NCBI GenBank assembly: GCA_023415775.1
Contig: JAEZJM010000012.1
Span: 1 to 38,744, forward strand
From: Bacillota bacterium
GTDB taxonomy: Bacteria > Bacillota > Negativicutes > Sporomusales > UBA7701
DNA: 38,744 nt
Direction: 5' to 3'
Part shown: positions 15,560-23,028 of the stretch, one piece after another
Position numbering within the stretch: position 1 is the first letter of the stretch
Layout of the letters: every line of letters starts with the position of its first letter
Notes under the pieces: model-generated
Databases searched by the model: none
Told to the model about the DNA's origin: nothing
Seen by the model: the letters and a program-made list of their open reading frames with translations, nothing else
Program-made: the position numbers and the translations under genes

Positions 15560-15562
15560 TTA

Positions 15563-15597
15563 CAAGAGCGCCCCGCATTTGCGGGGCGCTCTTGTTT
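15563..15597. terminator. Terminator shared by convergent thiC and alr
   Basis: A 14-bp perfect stem CAAGAGCGCCCCGC (15563-15576) / GCGGGGCGCTCTTG (15581-15594) has an ATTT loop. A short T run follows on the plus strand. Confidence 0.88.
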
Positions 15598-15604
15598 ACC
15601 TTTA

Positions 15605-16717
15605 TTACTCGTTCACATACACCCGCGGGACCCTTGCGCTGACCGCGCAGGCCAGCTCGTAATTGATCGTCCCGGCGAGCTCGGCAAGCTCGGTCATCGT
15701 AATCTCCTCCTTGCCCTGGCGGCCGAAAAGGACTGCTTCGTCGCCGACGGCCGCATACCCGTCCACTCCCAGGTCGACCACAATCTGATCCATGCACACC
15801 CGTCCGACCACCGGCCGGCGCTTTTCGCCGATCAGCACGGAAGCCTTGTTCGACAGGTGGCGGCTGTAGCCGTCGGCGTAGCCCACCGGCAGCGTGGCGA
15901 GGAAGGTGGGGCGTTCGGTCGTATAGGTACACCCGTAACTTACCGGGGTGCCGGCCGAGACTTCCTTGATATAAGCGATACGGGTTTTCAGCTGCATAGC
16001 GGGACGGAGGTCGAGACTTTTGTGCATCTCGCGGGAAGGAGGCAGGCCGTAGATGACTATGCCCGGTCGGATGGTATTGAAAAGGCCCTGCGGGAGATCG
16101 ATGGCGGTGGCGCTGTTGGCGGCCGAAACATAGGGCAGGCTGGTTTTGGCAGCCAGCCGGTCGACGGCGGCCCGGAAGGCGGCGAGCTGTTTTTCGGCGT
16201 AGGTTTTATCGGCCGTGTCGGCAGTCGCGAGGTGGGTGAAGACGCCGACGAGTTCCACGCCGGGGCTGGCCTGTATATACTGGCGGAATTCCTCGATCTG
16301 CACCGGGGCAACGCCGATGCGGCCCATGCCTGTGTCGGTCTTGAGCACGATGCGGCAGCGGCGGCCGGCGTCGCGAGCGGCGTGGGAAAGGGCCCTGATA
16401 CTGTCCATTGTGGCGACTGTGGCGGTGAGATGGTAGTCGACCACCAGCTTTGCCTGGTCCGGGAAAGTGAGGCCGAGGATGAAGATCGGCGCCGCCAGAC
16501 CTGCACCCCTCAGTTCGGCGCCTTCTTCCGGGAGCGCCACCGCCAGACAATCGGCGCCGGCCTCCAGAACCGCGCGGCTCACCTTGACGGCCCCGTGGCC
16601 GTAAGCGTTCGCCTTGACGACGGCCACGAGCTTGACGGCCGGGCCCGCAGCTTCGCGCACCTGGCGGATGTTGTGGCGGATAGCCGCCAGATCGATCTCG
16701 GCGTGCGTAGGTCGCAT
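15605..16717 (-). CDS. alr: Alanine racemase
   Basis: A 370-residue PLP enzyme that makes D-alanine for peptidoglycan. PLP-binding Lys35 lies in VVKANAYGHGA and the opposing catalytic Tyr261 in VSYGCTYTTERP. Other conserved parts are KTDTGMGRIG, FTHLATAD, SAANSATAI, IRPGIVIYG, VGYADGY and VGRVCMDQIVVD. ATG start at 16717. It begins 11 bp after the sigma54-type regulator's stop codon on the same strand, so the two are probably cotranscribed, an unusual partner for alr. In some spore formers a second alanine racemase coats spores and limits germination; nothing here tells which role this copy has. Confidence 0.96.
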   Translation of the reverse strand: MRPTHAEIDLAAIRHNIRQVREAAGPAVKLVAVVKANAYGHGAVKVSRAVLEAGADCLAVALPEEGAELRGAGLAAPIFILGLTFPDQAKLVVDYHLTATVATMDSIRALSHAARDAGRRCRIVLKTDTGMGRIGVAPVQIEEFRQYIQASPGVELVGVFTHLATADTADKTYAEKQLAAFRAAVDRLAAKTSLPYVSAANSATAIDLPQGLFNTIRPGIVIYGLPPSREMHKSLDLRPAMQLKTRIAYIKEVSAGTPVSYGCTYTTERPTFLATLPVGYADGYSRHLSNKASVLIGEKRRPVVGRVCMDQIVVDLGVDGYAAVGDEAVLFGRQGKEEITMTELAELAGTINYELACAVSARVPRVYVNE

Positions 16718-16728
16718 TCTAACCCCTT

Positions 16729-18288
16729 CTATCGCTTTTTTTCCCCTATCGACAGGCCGTGTTTACGCAGTTTTTTTAGGACGGCGGTGTGGGAAAGGCC
16801 GAGGACCGCCCCGGTCTGCCGCAAAGTCCGGTAGCGTTTGAGGGCTTGCAACAGCACATCCCGCTCCACTTCGTCCAGCGTCTCCGCCAGCGGGCGTTCG
16901 GGAGCGGCAGCGCTCCGCGGCAGGGGGGTCTGGCCCTGATCGAGGACGATATGGCCGGCGAGGATAATCTTGTCGCCGACGATGTTGACGGCCCGCTCGA
17001 TGACGTTTTCCAGTTCGCGGATATTGCCCGGCCAGTGGTAGGCGGTCAGCTTGGCGAGCGCTGTCTCGCTGATAGCGTCGACGGGTTTCTGGAGCTTGGC
17101 GGCGAACCTCTTCAGGAAGTACTGCACGAGGATAGGGATATCCTCGTGCCGCTCCCGCAGTGGCGGGAGGAAAAGGGGGATGACGTTGAGCCGGTAATAA
17201 AGATCTTCGCGGAAGGCGCCTTTGGCGATCATCTCCTCGAGATGACGGTTGGTGGCCGCCAGTATCCTCACATTCACGGTATTCTCCCGCGTACCGCCCA
17301 GGCGGCGCACCTTGCCGTCCTGCAGCACCCGCAGCAGCTTGGCCTGGAGGTGGGAGGACAGCTCGCCGATCTCGTCGAGGAAGAGAGTGCCATTGTTGGC
17401 GAACTCGAACAGACCCTGCTTGCCGCCCTTCGCCGCGCCGGTGAAGGAACCTTCCTCGTAGCCGAACAGCTCGCTTTCCAACAGCGTGTCGGGGACGGCG
17501 GCGCAGTTGAGAGGCACGAAGACCTTGGCGGCCCGAGGGGAAGCGGCATGGATAGCGCGGGCGAACAGCTCTTTGCCGGTGCCCGTCTCGCCGCGGATGA
17601 GCACTGTAGAGTCGCCGCGGGCGATGGTTTTAGCCACCGCGACCACCTGCTGCATCGCAGCGCTGGTATATAGAATCTCGTCGAAGGTGAACGTCATCTG
17701 TCCGGTAACGGTATAGACGAGTTCCCGCACATCGCTGATATCCTTAAGGACGGCTACCGCGCCGATTATCCGGCCCCGTGCTCCCAGGATAGGGCGGCCG
17801 CTGGCCAGGTAGTGGCTCTTGGTCCTTTCGAGGACAATCTCGCGGTTGTTATAAACCGCCCCCGTACGCAGCGTCTCCAGCAGGGGCAGGTCGGGCGAAA
17901 TCTCGGCCAGTGGGCGGCCGATAACCTCCTGGTACGGTAGGCGGACGATCATTTCCGCCGCCGGGTTATAGTGGGTAACCTCGCCGTGGTGGTTTATGGC
18001 GACGATGCCTTCGCCCACCGAGGCAAGCACCGCCTTGATCTGTTCGGCTTTCTCCTGGTGGGGCATAAGGTCGATCTCGAGCGCGTCGATAACCTGGGGG
18101 ATGGATTTGAGGGCGGCAATGACAGAGTCCTTATCATCCGGCACGGTCATCTCGGTTTCCAGGAAAACGGTGTTGGGCTCGACTTCCATCGTCAGGATAT
18201 TGAAATGGCGGGCAGCCAGCACCTGCGAGATATCGAGAACCAGCCCGACTCGGTCGATGTTGGGGATGCGCAGGCGGAGCAGCTGCAT
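16729..18288 (-). CDS. ACT-PAS-AAA+ sigma54-dependent transcriptional regulator, TyrR-like
   Basis: 519 residues. Domains in order: ACT (about 1-75, RLRIPNIDRVGLVLDISQVL), the class that binds amino acids; PAS (about 85-190); AAA+ (about 205-430) with Walker A GETGTGKE (233-240), GSFTGA (280-285) and Walker B TLFLDEIGE (301-309); and a TyrR-type helix-turn-helix at the end (LRQTGAVLGLSHTAVLKKLRKHG). The GAFTGA loop has Ser at its second position but is otherwise intact, so contact with sigma54 is likely, unlike E. coli TyrR. It should sense an amino acid or aromatic compound. ATG start at 18288. It precedes alr by 11 bp on the same strand. Confidence 0.92.
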   Translation of the reverse strand: MQLLRLRIPNIDRVGLVLDISQVLAARHFNILTMEVEPNTVFLETEMTVPDDKDSVIAALKSIPQVIDALEIDLMPHQEKAEQIKAVLASVGEGIVAINHHGEVTHYNPAAEMIVRLPYQEVIGRPLAEISPDLPLLETLRTGAVYNNREIVLERTKSHYLASGRPILGARGRIIGAVAVLKDISDVRELVYTVTGQMTFTFDEILYTSAAMQQVVAVAKTIARGDSTVLIRGETGTGKELFARAIHAASPRAAKVFVPLNCAAVPDTLLESELFGYEEGSFTGAAKGGKQGLFEFANNGTLFLDEIGELSSHLQAKLLRVLQDGKVRRLGGTRENTVNVRILAATNRHLEEMIAKGAFREDLYYRLNVIPLFLPPLRERHEDIPILVQYFLKRFAAKLQKPVDAISETALAKLTAYHWPGNIRELENVIERAVNIVGDKIILAGHIVLDQGQTPLPRSAAAPERPLAETLDEVERDVLLQALKRYRTLRQTGAVLGLSHTAVLKKLRKHGLSIGEKKR

Positions 18289-18379
18289 CGGCGGACATCC
18301 TTCCTAAGAGGAATAATATTACAGAATTATACAGTGGCCAGGCATAATCCTTCGCCTGGTACAACTTTTTTTGCCGGCG

Positions 18380-18388
18380 TGGTATACT
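18380..18388 (+). promoter_or_regulatory. Extended -10 promoter for thiL operon
   Basis: TGGTATACT (extended TGn plus TATACT, 18383-18388) lies in the divergent gap between the regulator gene and thiL, about 55 bp before the start codon. No clear -35 was found. Confidence 0.5.
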
Positions 18389-18441
18389 AAACTGTGAAAT
18401 GGTAGTATAAACCAAACACGGATTTTTATGAGACGGTGATT

Positions 18442-19428
18442 ATGATGCATCTCAGCGAAATCGGCGAATTCGGCCTCATCGACCGCATAAAGGAAGGCGC
18501 CATCGTCGACCAGGCCGACGTCGTGGTGGGGATCGGCGACGACGCCGCCGCGTACCGCCCGGGGGCGGGTCTCTTACAACTGATAACCACCGACATGCTG
18601 GTCGAAAACGTTCACTTCCTGCTCGATAAAACAACGCCCTGGCAGCTCGGGTACAAGGCGATCGCCGTCAACCTCAGCGATATCGGCGCCATGGGCGGCC
18701 GCCCCAGGCAAGCCGTCGTCTCCGTCGGCTTGCCCGCGCACCTGCCGGTGGAGTTCGTCGTCGACTTATATCGGGGAATGAAAGAAATCTGCCGCGAATT
18801 CGCCGTCAACATCATCGGCGGCGACACCGTCGCCAGCCCCCATGGCCTGGTCGTCAACGCCGCCGTCACCGGCGAAGTGGCGCCAGCCGGACTCTTGAGG
18901 CGATCCGGGTCCCGTCCCGGCGACCTTGTCGTGGTCACCGGCACCCTCGGCGACTCGGCCTGCGGCCTCGACCTGCTGCGCACCCCCGGCTGGGAGGAGC
19001 ACGAATTCGCCTGGCCGCTCGTCACCGCCCACCTCACGCCGCGTCCGCAGATCGCCACCGGTCTGAGGCTGGCCGCCTGGGGCGCCACCAGTGCCGACGA
19101 CATCAGCGACGGTCTGGCCAGCGAGGCCAACGAACTCGCCAAAGCCGGCGGGGTAGGCATCAAAATCCACGCCGACCTTATCCCCCTTTCCCCCCAACTT
19201 GTCGAAGCGGCGGCTATCTTCGGCCGCCGGCCGCTCGACTACGCCCTGTTCGGCGGCGAAGACTTCGAGCTTGTGTTCACCATCAGTCCGGAAAAGTTCG
19301 AACAGATCACATATCGCGGCGGCCTGACGGTCGTCGGCGAGGTCACCGGCCAGGAACACGGGGTTGCGCTTATCGCCGGCGGCGCCGCCCGCCCCCTCGA
19401 ACCCCGCGGCTACAACCACTTTCGCTAA
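18442..19428 (+). CDS. thiL: Thiamine-monophosphate kinase
   Basis: A 328-residue AIR-synthase-fold enzyme that phosphorylates thiamine monophosphate to TPP, completing thiamine synthesis. Visible motifs: VVGIGDDAAAY (metal/ATP), TTDMLVENVHF, GYKAIAVNLSDIGAMGGRPR, NIIGGDTVASP, TGTLGDSACGL, ATSADDISDGLASE and FGGEDFELVFT. Start codons at GTG 18436, ATG 18442 and ATG 18445 are all possible; GAGACGG is a modest RBS that suits an ATG. It heads the tsaE-tsaB-rimI cluster, the same order as B. subtilis thiL-ydiBCDE. Confidence 0.95.
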   Translation: MMHLSEIGEFGLIDRIKEGAIVDQADVVVGIGDDAAAYRPGAGLLQLITTDMLVENVHFLLDKTTPWQLGYKAIAVNLSDIGAMGGRPRQAVVSVGLPAHLPVEFVVDLYRGMKEICREFAVNIIGGDTVASPHGLVVNAAVTGEVAPAGLLRRSGSRPGDLVVVTGTLGDSACGLDLLRTPGWEEHEFAWPLVTAHLTPRPQIATGLRLAAWGATSADDISDGLASEANELAKAGGVGIKIHADLIPLSPQLVEAAAIFGRRPLDYALFGGEDFELVFTISPEKFEQITYRGGLTVVGEVTGQEHGVALIAGGAARPLEPRGYNHFR

Positions 19429-19439
19429 AGGGAGCAACC

Positions 19440-19907
19440 ATGCTGACAATAAAAACCTGCGAACCTGCCGCCACATTCGCCTGCGGCCGTACTCTCGGCC
19501 GGTTGCTGACGGCCGGTGACGTTCTCTGCCTGACCGGCGACCTGGGGGCCGGCAAGACCCTCCTCGTCCAGGGCATCGCCGCCGGCCTCGATGTCGGCGA
19601 AGACGTAACAAGCCCGACCTTCACCATTCTTCAGGTATACGAAACCGGGCGCCTGCCCCTCTATCACTTCGACCTCTACCGGCTGGACAACGAAAACCAA
19701 CTGGACGATATCGGCTTCGCCGACTATGTCGGGGCTGAAGGCGTGGCCGTCATCGAATGGGCGGACAAGTTTCCCGCCGCCATGCCGGACGAGCATCTTC
19801 TCATCGAAATGACAGGCGGCGCCGGCGAAAGCGACCGCATCATCCAAATGACGCCGACGGGCGGGCGGTACCGCCTCCTGTGCGAGGAGCTGAGCGACAA
19901 ATGCTGA
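19440..19907 (+). CDS. tsaE: tRNA t6A biosynthesis ATPase TsaE
   Basis: 155 residues. The P-loop is GDLGAGKT (33-40). Switch-like TSPTFTILQVYE, then HFDLYRL and IEWADKF complete the family signature. TsaE drives cycling of the TsaB-TsaD complex that adds threonylcarbamoyl to A37 of ANN-decoding tRNAs. The ATG at 19440 follows AAAGGGAG. It overlaps tsaB by 7 nt, so partner subunits are translationally coupled. Confidence 0.95.
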   Translation: MLTIKTCEPAATFACGRTLGRLLTAGDVLCLTGDLGAGKTLLVQGIAAGLDVGEDVTSPTFTILQVYETGRLPLYHFDLYRLDNENQLDDIGFADYVGAEGVAVIEWADKFPAAMPDEHLLIEMTGGAGESDRIIQMTPTGGRYRLLCEELSDKC

Positions 19908-20602
19908 TACTGGCCCTGGACACCGCCACGCTGGTATCGAGCGTGGCCCTGGCCGGCCCCCAAAGGCTGCTGGCCGAGCTGACCATCCAGACGAAGAAAA
20001 CCCACTCCGAACGCCTCATGCCCCACATCGAGCAACTCCTGGCCCTGGCTGACACGGACAAAGCCGCCATCGGCGCCATCGCCGTCAGCATTGGGCCGGG
20101 GTCGTTCACCGGCCTGAGGATCGGTTTGGCGACCGCCAAAGCCCTGGCTTACGCCCTCAACATCCCGATAGTCGGCGTACCGACCCTGGCCGCGCTGGCC
20201 TTCGGCTGTCCCGTGCCCGGCGCGGTCCTCGCGCCGACCATGGACGCCCAGAAAGGCAACATCTATATAGCCCTCTATCGGTGGCGGAACGGCAGCCTCG
20301 ACGAAGTGACGCCGCCGGCAGTCATGCCCCACGAAGCCGCCGCCTGTCTGGCCGGACGGCCCGAGCCCGTGCTGCTCCTCGGCGAAGCGGCCGAGCTCTA
20401 CGCCGACACCTTCCGCCAGGCGGGGATCGCCCTCGCCGAGCCTCACATCGCCATGCCGCGAGCTGGCAGCGTCGCCCTGCTGGGCGCCAGGCTCCTCGCC
20501 GCCGGCGAGCGACAAGACGTCATGGACCTCGAACCCTTATACATCAGACGGTCGGAAGCGGAGGAATTATGGGAGAAACGTCAGGGCTGCCGGCCGAGCT
20601 GA
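19901..20602 (+). CDS. tsaB: tRNA t6A biosynthesis protein TsaB
   Basis: 233 residues, ASKHA fold, the inactive paralogue of TsaD and its dimer partner. Motifs: MLILALDTATLVSSVAL, KKTHSERLMPHIEQLL, AVSIGPGSFTGLRIGLATAKAL and MDAQKGNIYIALY. The ATG at 19901 is chosen because it gives the canonical N-terminus and sits behind GAGGAG (19884-19889), although the frame is open further upstream. It overlaps tsaE by 7 nt and rimI by 34 nt. Confidence 0.95.
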   Translation: MLILALDTATLVSSVALAGPQRLLAELTIQTKKTHSERLMPHIEQLLALADTDKAAIGAIAVSIGPGSFTGLRIGLATAKALAYALNIPIVGVPTLAALAFGCPVPGAVLAPTMDAQKGNIYIALYRWRNGSLDEVTPPAVMPHEAAACLAGRPEPVLLLGEAAELYADTFRQAGIALAEPHIAMPRAGSVALLGARLLAAGERQDVMDLEPLYIRRSEAEELWEKRQGCRPS

Positions 20603-21039
20603 ACATCCGCGCGATGGAACTGGCCGACATAGACGCCGTGCTGGCGGTGGAAGAAGCATCGTTCGTCACCCCCTGGTCCCGGCCGGCATTCGCCGCCGAG
20701 ATCGAAGACAACGACCTCGCCTGCTATCTTGTCGTCGAAGCCGGGGGGAAAGTCGTCGGCTACGCCGGCATGTGGGTAATCCTCGACGAAGCCCACGTCA
20801 CCAATGTTGCCCTACTGCCGGTCTTCCGCGGCCGGGGGCTGGGAACGAGGCTCATGGATGCGCTGTGCATGATTGCAAAGGCTCTGGGAGCAGTCCGCAT
20901 GACCCTCGAAGTCAGGCCGTCCAACCACGCCGCCCAGCGCCTTTACGGCAAACTGGGCTTCGAAGCCAGGGGCGTCCGGCCCGGCTACTATACCGACACC
21001 AAGGAAGACGCCGTCATAATGTGGCGGGACAAGCTGTAG
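20569..21039 (+). CDS. rimI: Ribosomal protein alanine N-acetyltransferase RimI (GNAT)
   Basis: 156 residues, single GNAT domain. IRAMELADIDAVLAVEE opens the fold, VTNVALLPVFRGRGLGTRLM holds the acetyl-CoA-binding R/QxxGxG/A loop, and MTLEVRPSNHAAQRLYGKLGF is the C-terminal signature. It acetylates the N-terminus of ribosomal protein S18 in E. coli. GGAGG (20560-20564) inside the tsaB 3' end sets the ATG. It is the last gene before the repeat and SASP insertion that separates it from tsaD. Confidence 0.94.
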   Translation: MGETSGLPAELNIRAMELADIDAVLAVEEASFVTPWSRPAFAAEIEDNDLACYLVVEAGGKVVGYAGMWVILDEAHVTNVALLPVFRGRGLGTRLMDALCMIAKALGAVRMTLEVRPSNHAAQRLYGKLGFEARGVRPGYYTDTKEDAVIMWRDKL

Positions 21040-21041
21040 GT

Positions 21042-21066
21042 AAAAAAAGAGCCACTTGACGTGGCT
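21042..21066 (-). terminator. Hairpin with minus-strand U tract after rimI
   Basis: AGCCAC (21050-21055) pairs GTGGCT (21061-21066) around TTGAC. The adjoining seven A (21042-21048) make a U tract only for minus-strand transcripts. On the plus strand it is a hairpin without U's, so rimI transcription could read on. Confidence 0.5.
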
Positions 21067-21120
21067 AAGGGGTGATTGTGGTATAGGATATGCCGGCGCC
21101 CCGCCCGTTGTTACACCCGG

Positions 21121-21296
21121 ATTGCCTAGAAAGCCCCATCTGCTGCGTCGTTCCTCAAAGCGCTTGCTAGCGTACGCTCGAGCACGCTTACGATGCTGTT
21201 AAACATGCATGTGCAATCAGTCTAGCAAACTAGGTCGCAGAGGAAACGGTGCCGCGCTTTTCCGGTACGCCTTGCATTTGGAGCTTTCTAAGCAAT
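21121..21296. repeat. Palindromic repeat element, copy 2
   Basis: A 176-bp element with a ~23-bp imperfect terminal inverted repeat: ATTGCCTAGAAAGCCCCATC (21121-21140, continuing TGC) pairs with the sequence ending GAGCTTTCTAAGCAAT (21281-21296). It shares AAAGCCCCATCTGC and GCATYTGGAGCTTTCT with copy 1 at 12016-12150. The interior holds further complementary pieces (TTCCTC/GAGGAA, AAGCGC/GCGCTT) and no gene. It lies between rimI and the antisense SASP gene. Confidence 0.75.
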
Positions 21297-21303
21297 CCAG
21301 AAA

Positions 21304-21332
21304 CAATATAAAAGGGCGGCCGTAGCCGCCCC
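21304..21332 (-). terminator. Terminator of the SASP gene
   Basis: GGGCGGC (21314-21320) pairs GCCGCCC (21325-21331) around CGTA. On the minus strand it is followed by TTTTATATTGTTT. Confidence 0.8.
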
Positions 21333-21341
21333 ATGGAACCC

Positions 21342-21545
21342 TTAGGTGAGGTTATTCGATTCATATTGCTCAATCATCTTGCGGACCATATGACCGCCAA
21401 CGCGGCCGCAGTCGGCCGAGGTCATAGTGTTCCAGCCCTGGGAACGAACGCGCTCGGCAATACCCAGCTCGGAAGCGATTTCGAACTTCATTGAGTCAAG
21501 AGCGTTTTCGGCGGCAGGATTCACGGGTTTTCTCGAGCGTGCCAT
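21342..21545 (-). CDS. Alpha/beta-type small acid-soluble spore protein
   Basis: 67 residues, the usual size. These proteins coat spore DNA in the A-like form and steer UV damage to spore photoproduct, the lesion repaired by the splB product in this window. The germination protease site region KFEIASELG (20-28) and the DNA-binding core GRVGGHMVRKMIEQYE are both conserved. ATG start with AAAGGGGGG upstream. A weak SigG-like promoter can be read on the minus strand (GTATC at 21615-21619, 17 bp, CACAATA at 21591-21597), two mismatches in the -35 and one in the -10. It is antisense to, and splits, the rimI-tsaD cluster. Confidence 0.95.
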   Translation of the reverse strand: MARSRKPVNPAAENALDSMKFEIASELGIAERVRSQGWNTMTSADCGRVGGHMVRKMIEQYESNNLT

Positions 21546-21656
21546 TTAATTCCCCCCTTTCTCGGGCAATCTTGTTTTCATGCCCATTACTATTGTGCAC
21601 TTATAATTTTTGCGGATACATTGAAAATATTACTACCAAAAAGGAGCGTTAAGCCC

Positions 21657-22673
21657 TTGACCCTGATACTCGGCCTGGAGACAAGCTGCGACGAAACATC
21701 GGCAGCCGTTGTAGCCGACGGACGGACAGTCCTGTCGAACATCATATCCTCCCAGGTGGAGCTGCACCGGCGATACGGAGGTGTCGTGCCGGAGCTCGCC
21801 TCCCGCAAGCACATCGAAAACGTCATGCCGGTCGTCCACCAGGCACTCGCCGACGCCGGCGCGAAACTGGCCGACATCGACGCCATCGGCGTCACCTATG
21901 GGCCGGGGCTGGTGGGCGCGCTGCTTGTCGGCGTGGCGGCTGCCAAAGCCCTGTCTTTTGCATCCGGCAAACCGCTTGTCGGGGTCAACCATCTCGAGGG
22001 TCACGTCTTCGCCAACTTTCTCGCCGACCCCGAACTCGCCCCCCCGCTTATCGCCCTCGTCGTATCCGGCGGCCACACCTCGCTGGTCGAACTTGCCGAC
22101 TACAACACCTTCCGTCTCCTGGGGCAGACACGCGACGACGCCGCCGGCGAAGCTTTCGACAAGGTGGCCAGAGTTCTCGGGCTGCCGTACCCCGGCGGCC
22201 CGGAGATCGAAAGACTTGCCGCCGGGGGCGACCCTGAGGCCATCGCTTTTCCGCGCGCCCTGAGCGGCGCTGGCTTGGAATTCAGCTTCAGCGGCCTCAA
22301 ATCCGCGGTCCTCAACCACCTCAACGCCGCCCGCCAGCGCGGCGAGGCGGTCAACGAAGCCGACGTCGCCGCCAGCTTCCAGGCCGCCGTCGTCGACGTC
22401 CTCGTCGCAAAAACCGTCCAGGCGGCCAAAGACGCCGGCATAGGCAGTGTCGTCCTGGCAGGCGGGGTGGCGGCCAACGGCCGTCTGCGCGCCGACCTCG
22501 CCGCCCGTTGCGCCGCGCACACCATCACATTCCACTACCCGCCGCCCGTCTACTGCACCGACAACGCCGCCATGATCGCCTGCCGCGCCCACTACCAGCA
22601 CCTTGCAGGGGACTGGGCGGGGCTCAACCTCAACGCCGTACCGTCACTCAGGCTGGGTGAACGACGCTACTGA
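21657..22673 (+). CDS. tsaD: tRNA N6-threonylcarbamoyladenosine transferase TsaD
   Basis: A 338-residue catalytic subunit of the t6A complex. LGLETSCDETSAAVV (5-19) starts the ASKHA fold, NHLEGH supplies the two metal-binding His, VVSGGHTSLVEL and PYPGGPEIERLA contact nucleotide, and FSFSGLKSAVL and GGVAANGRLR follow. TTG at 21657 is the likely start: AAGGAG (21641-21646) precedes it and the canonical N-terminus results, whereas the longer in-frame start would run through the RBS. It belongs with tsaE/tsaB functionally but has been separated from them by ~600 bp of inserted sequence. Confidence 0.95.
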   Translation: MTLILGLETSCDETSAAVVADGRTVLSNIISSQVELHRRYGGVVPELASRKHIENVMPVVHQALADAGAKLADIDAIGVTYGPGLVGALLVGVAAAKALSFASGKPLVGVNHLEGHVFANFLADPELAPPLIALVVSGGHTSLVELADYNTFRLLGQTRDDAAGEAFDKVARVLGLPYPGGPEIERLAAGGDPEAIAFPRALSGAGLEFSFSGLKSAVLNHLNAARQRGEAVNEADVAASFQAAVVDVLVAKTVQAAKDAGIGSVVLAGGVAANGRLRADLAARCAAHTITFHYPPPVYCTDNAAMIACRAHYQHLAGDWAGLNLNAVPSLRLGERRY

Positions 22674-22781
22674 TGTGGAAAAAGAATTATCCTACAATTG
22701 TGGATAAAGTGGCTGAAATGTAAAAAAAAGACGAATAACAACGTTGTTTTCTGTGGATAAACCTGTGAATTGTGTTGATAA
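22674..22781 (+). promoter_or_regulatory. Cluster of four DnaA-box-like 9-mers
   Basis: TGTGGATAA, the complement of the consensus TTATCCACA, occurs perfectly at 22699-22707 and 22752-22760. One-mismatch versions lie at 22674-22682 (TGTGGAAAA) and 22773-22781 (TGTTGATAA). All four point the same way. The 355-bp gap between tsaD and the kinase gene otherwise holds short palindromes (GCATATGC near 22871-22878, GGCGAA-T-TTCGCC near 22887-22900) and no gene. Confidence 0.55.
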
Positions 22782-23028
22782 CCCTGGGATGACTGGTTGG
22801 TCACGTAATTACGGGTATAAAAAATAGCGAACAGCGTTGGCATATGTCCTGATATGTCGATGGAAATGTCGCATATGCACTATCGATGGCGAATTTCGCC
22901 GGCCCCTTCTCCTATTGGGACAGTGCGGCCGGCTTTGTCGTGCCGGCCGATAAATTACCGCCGCCAAACAGGATTTTCGCCGACCGAGGTGGAATACTAT
23001 CAAACTTAATATGCCTCTGGAGGTCTCT

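Noticed and set aside
22687..22696. TTATCCTACA as a fifth DnaA box
   Set aside because: It needs a one-base insertion to match the consensus, so it was not counted in the cluster.
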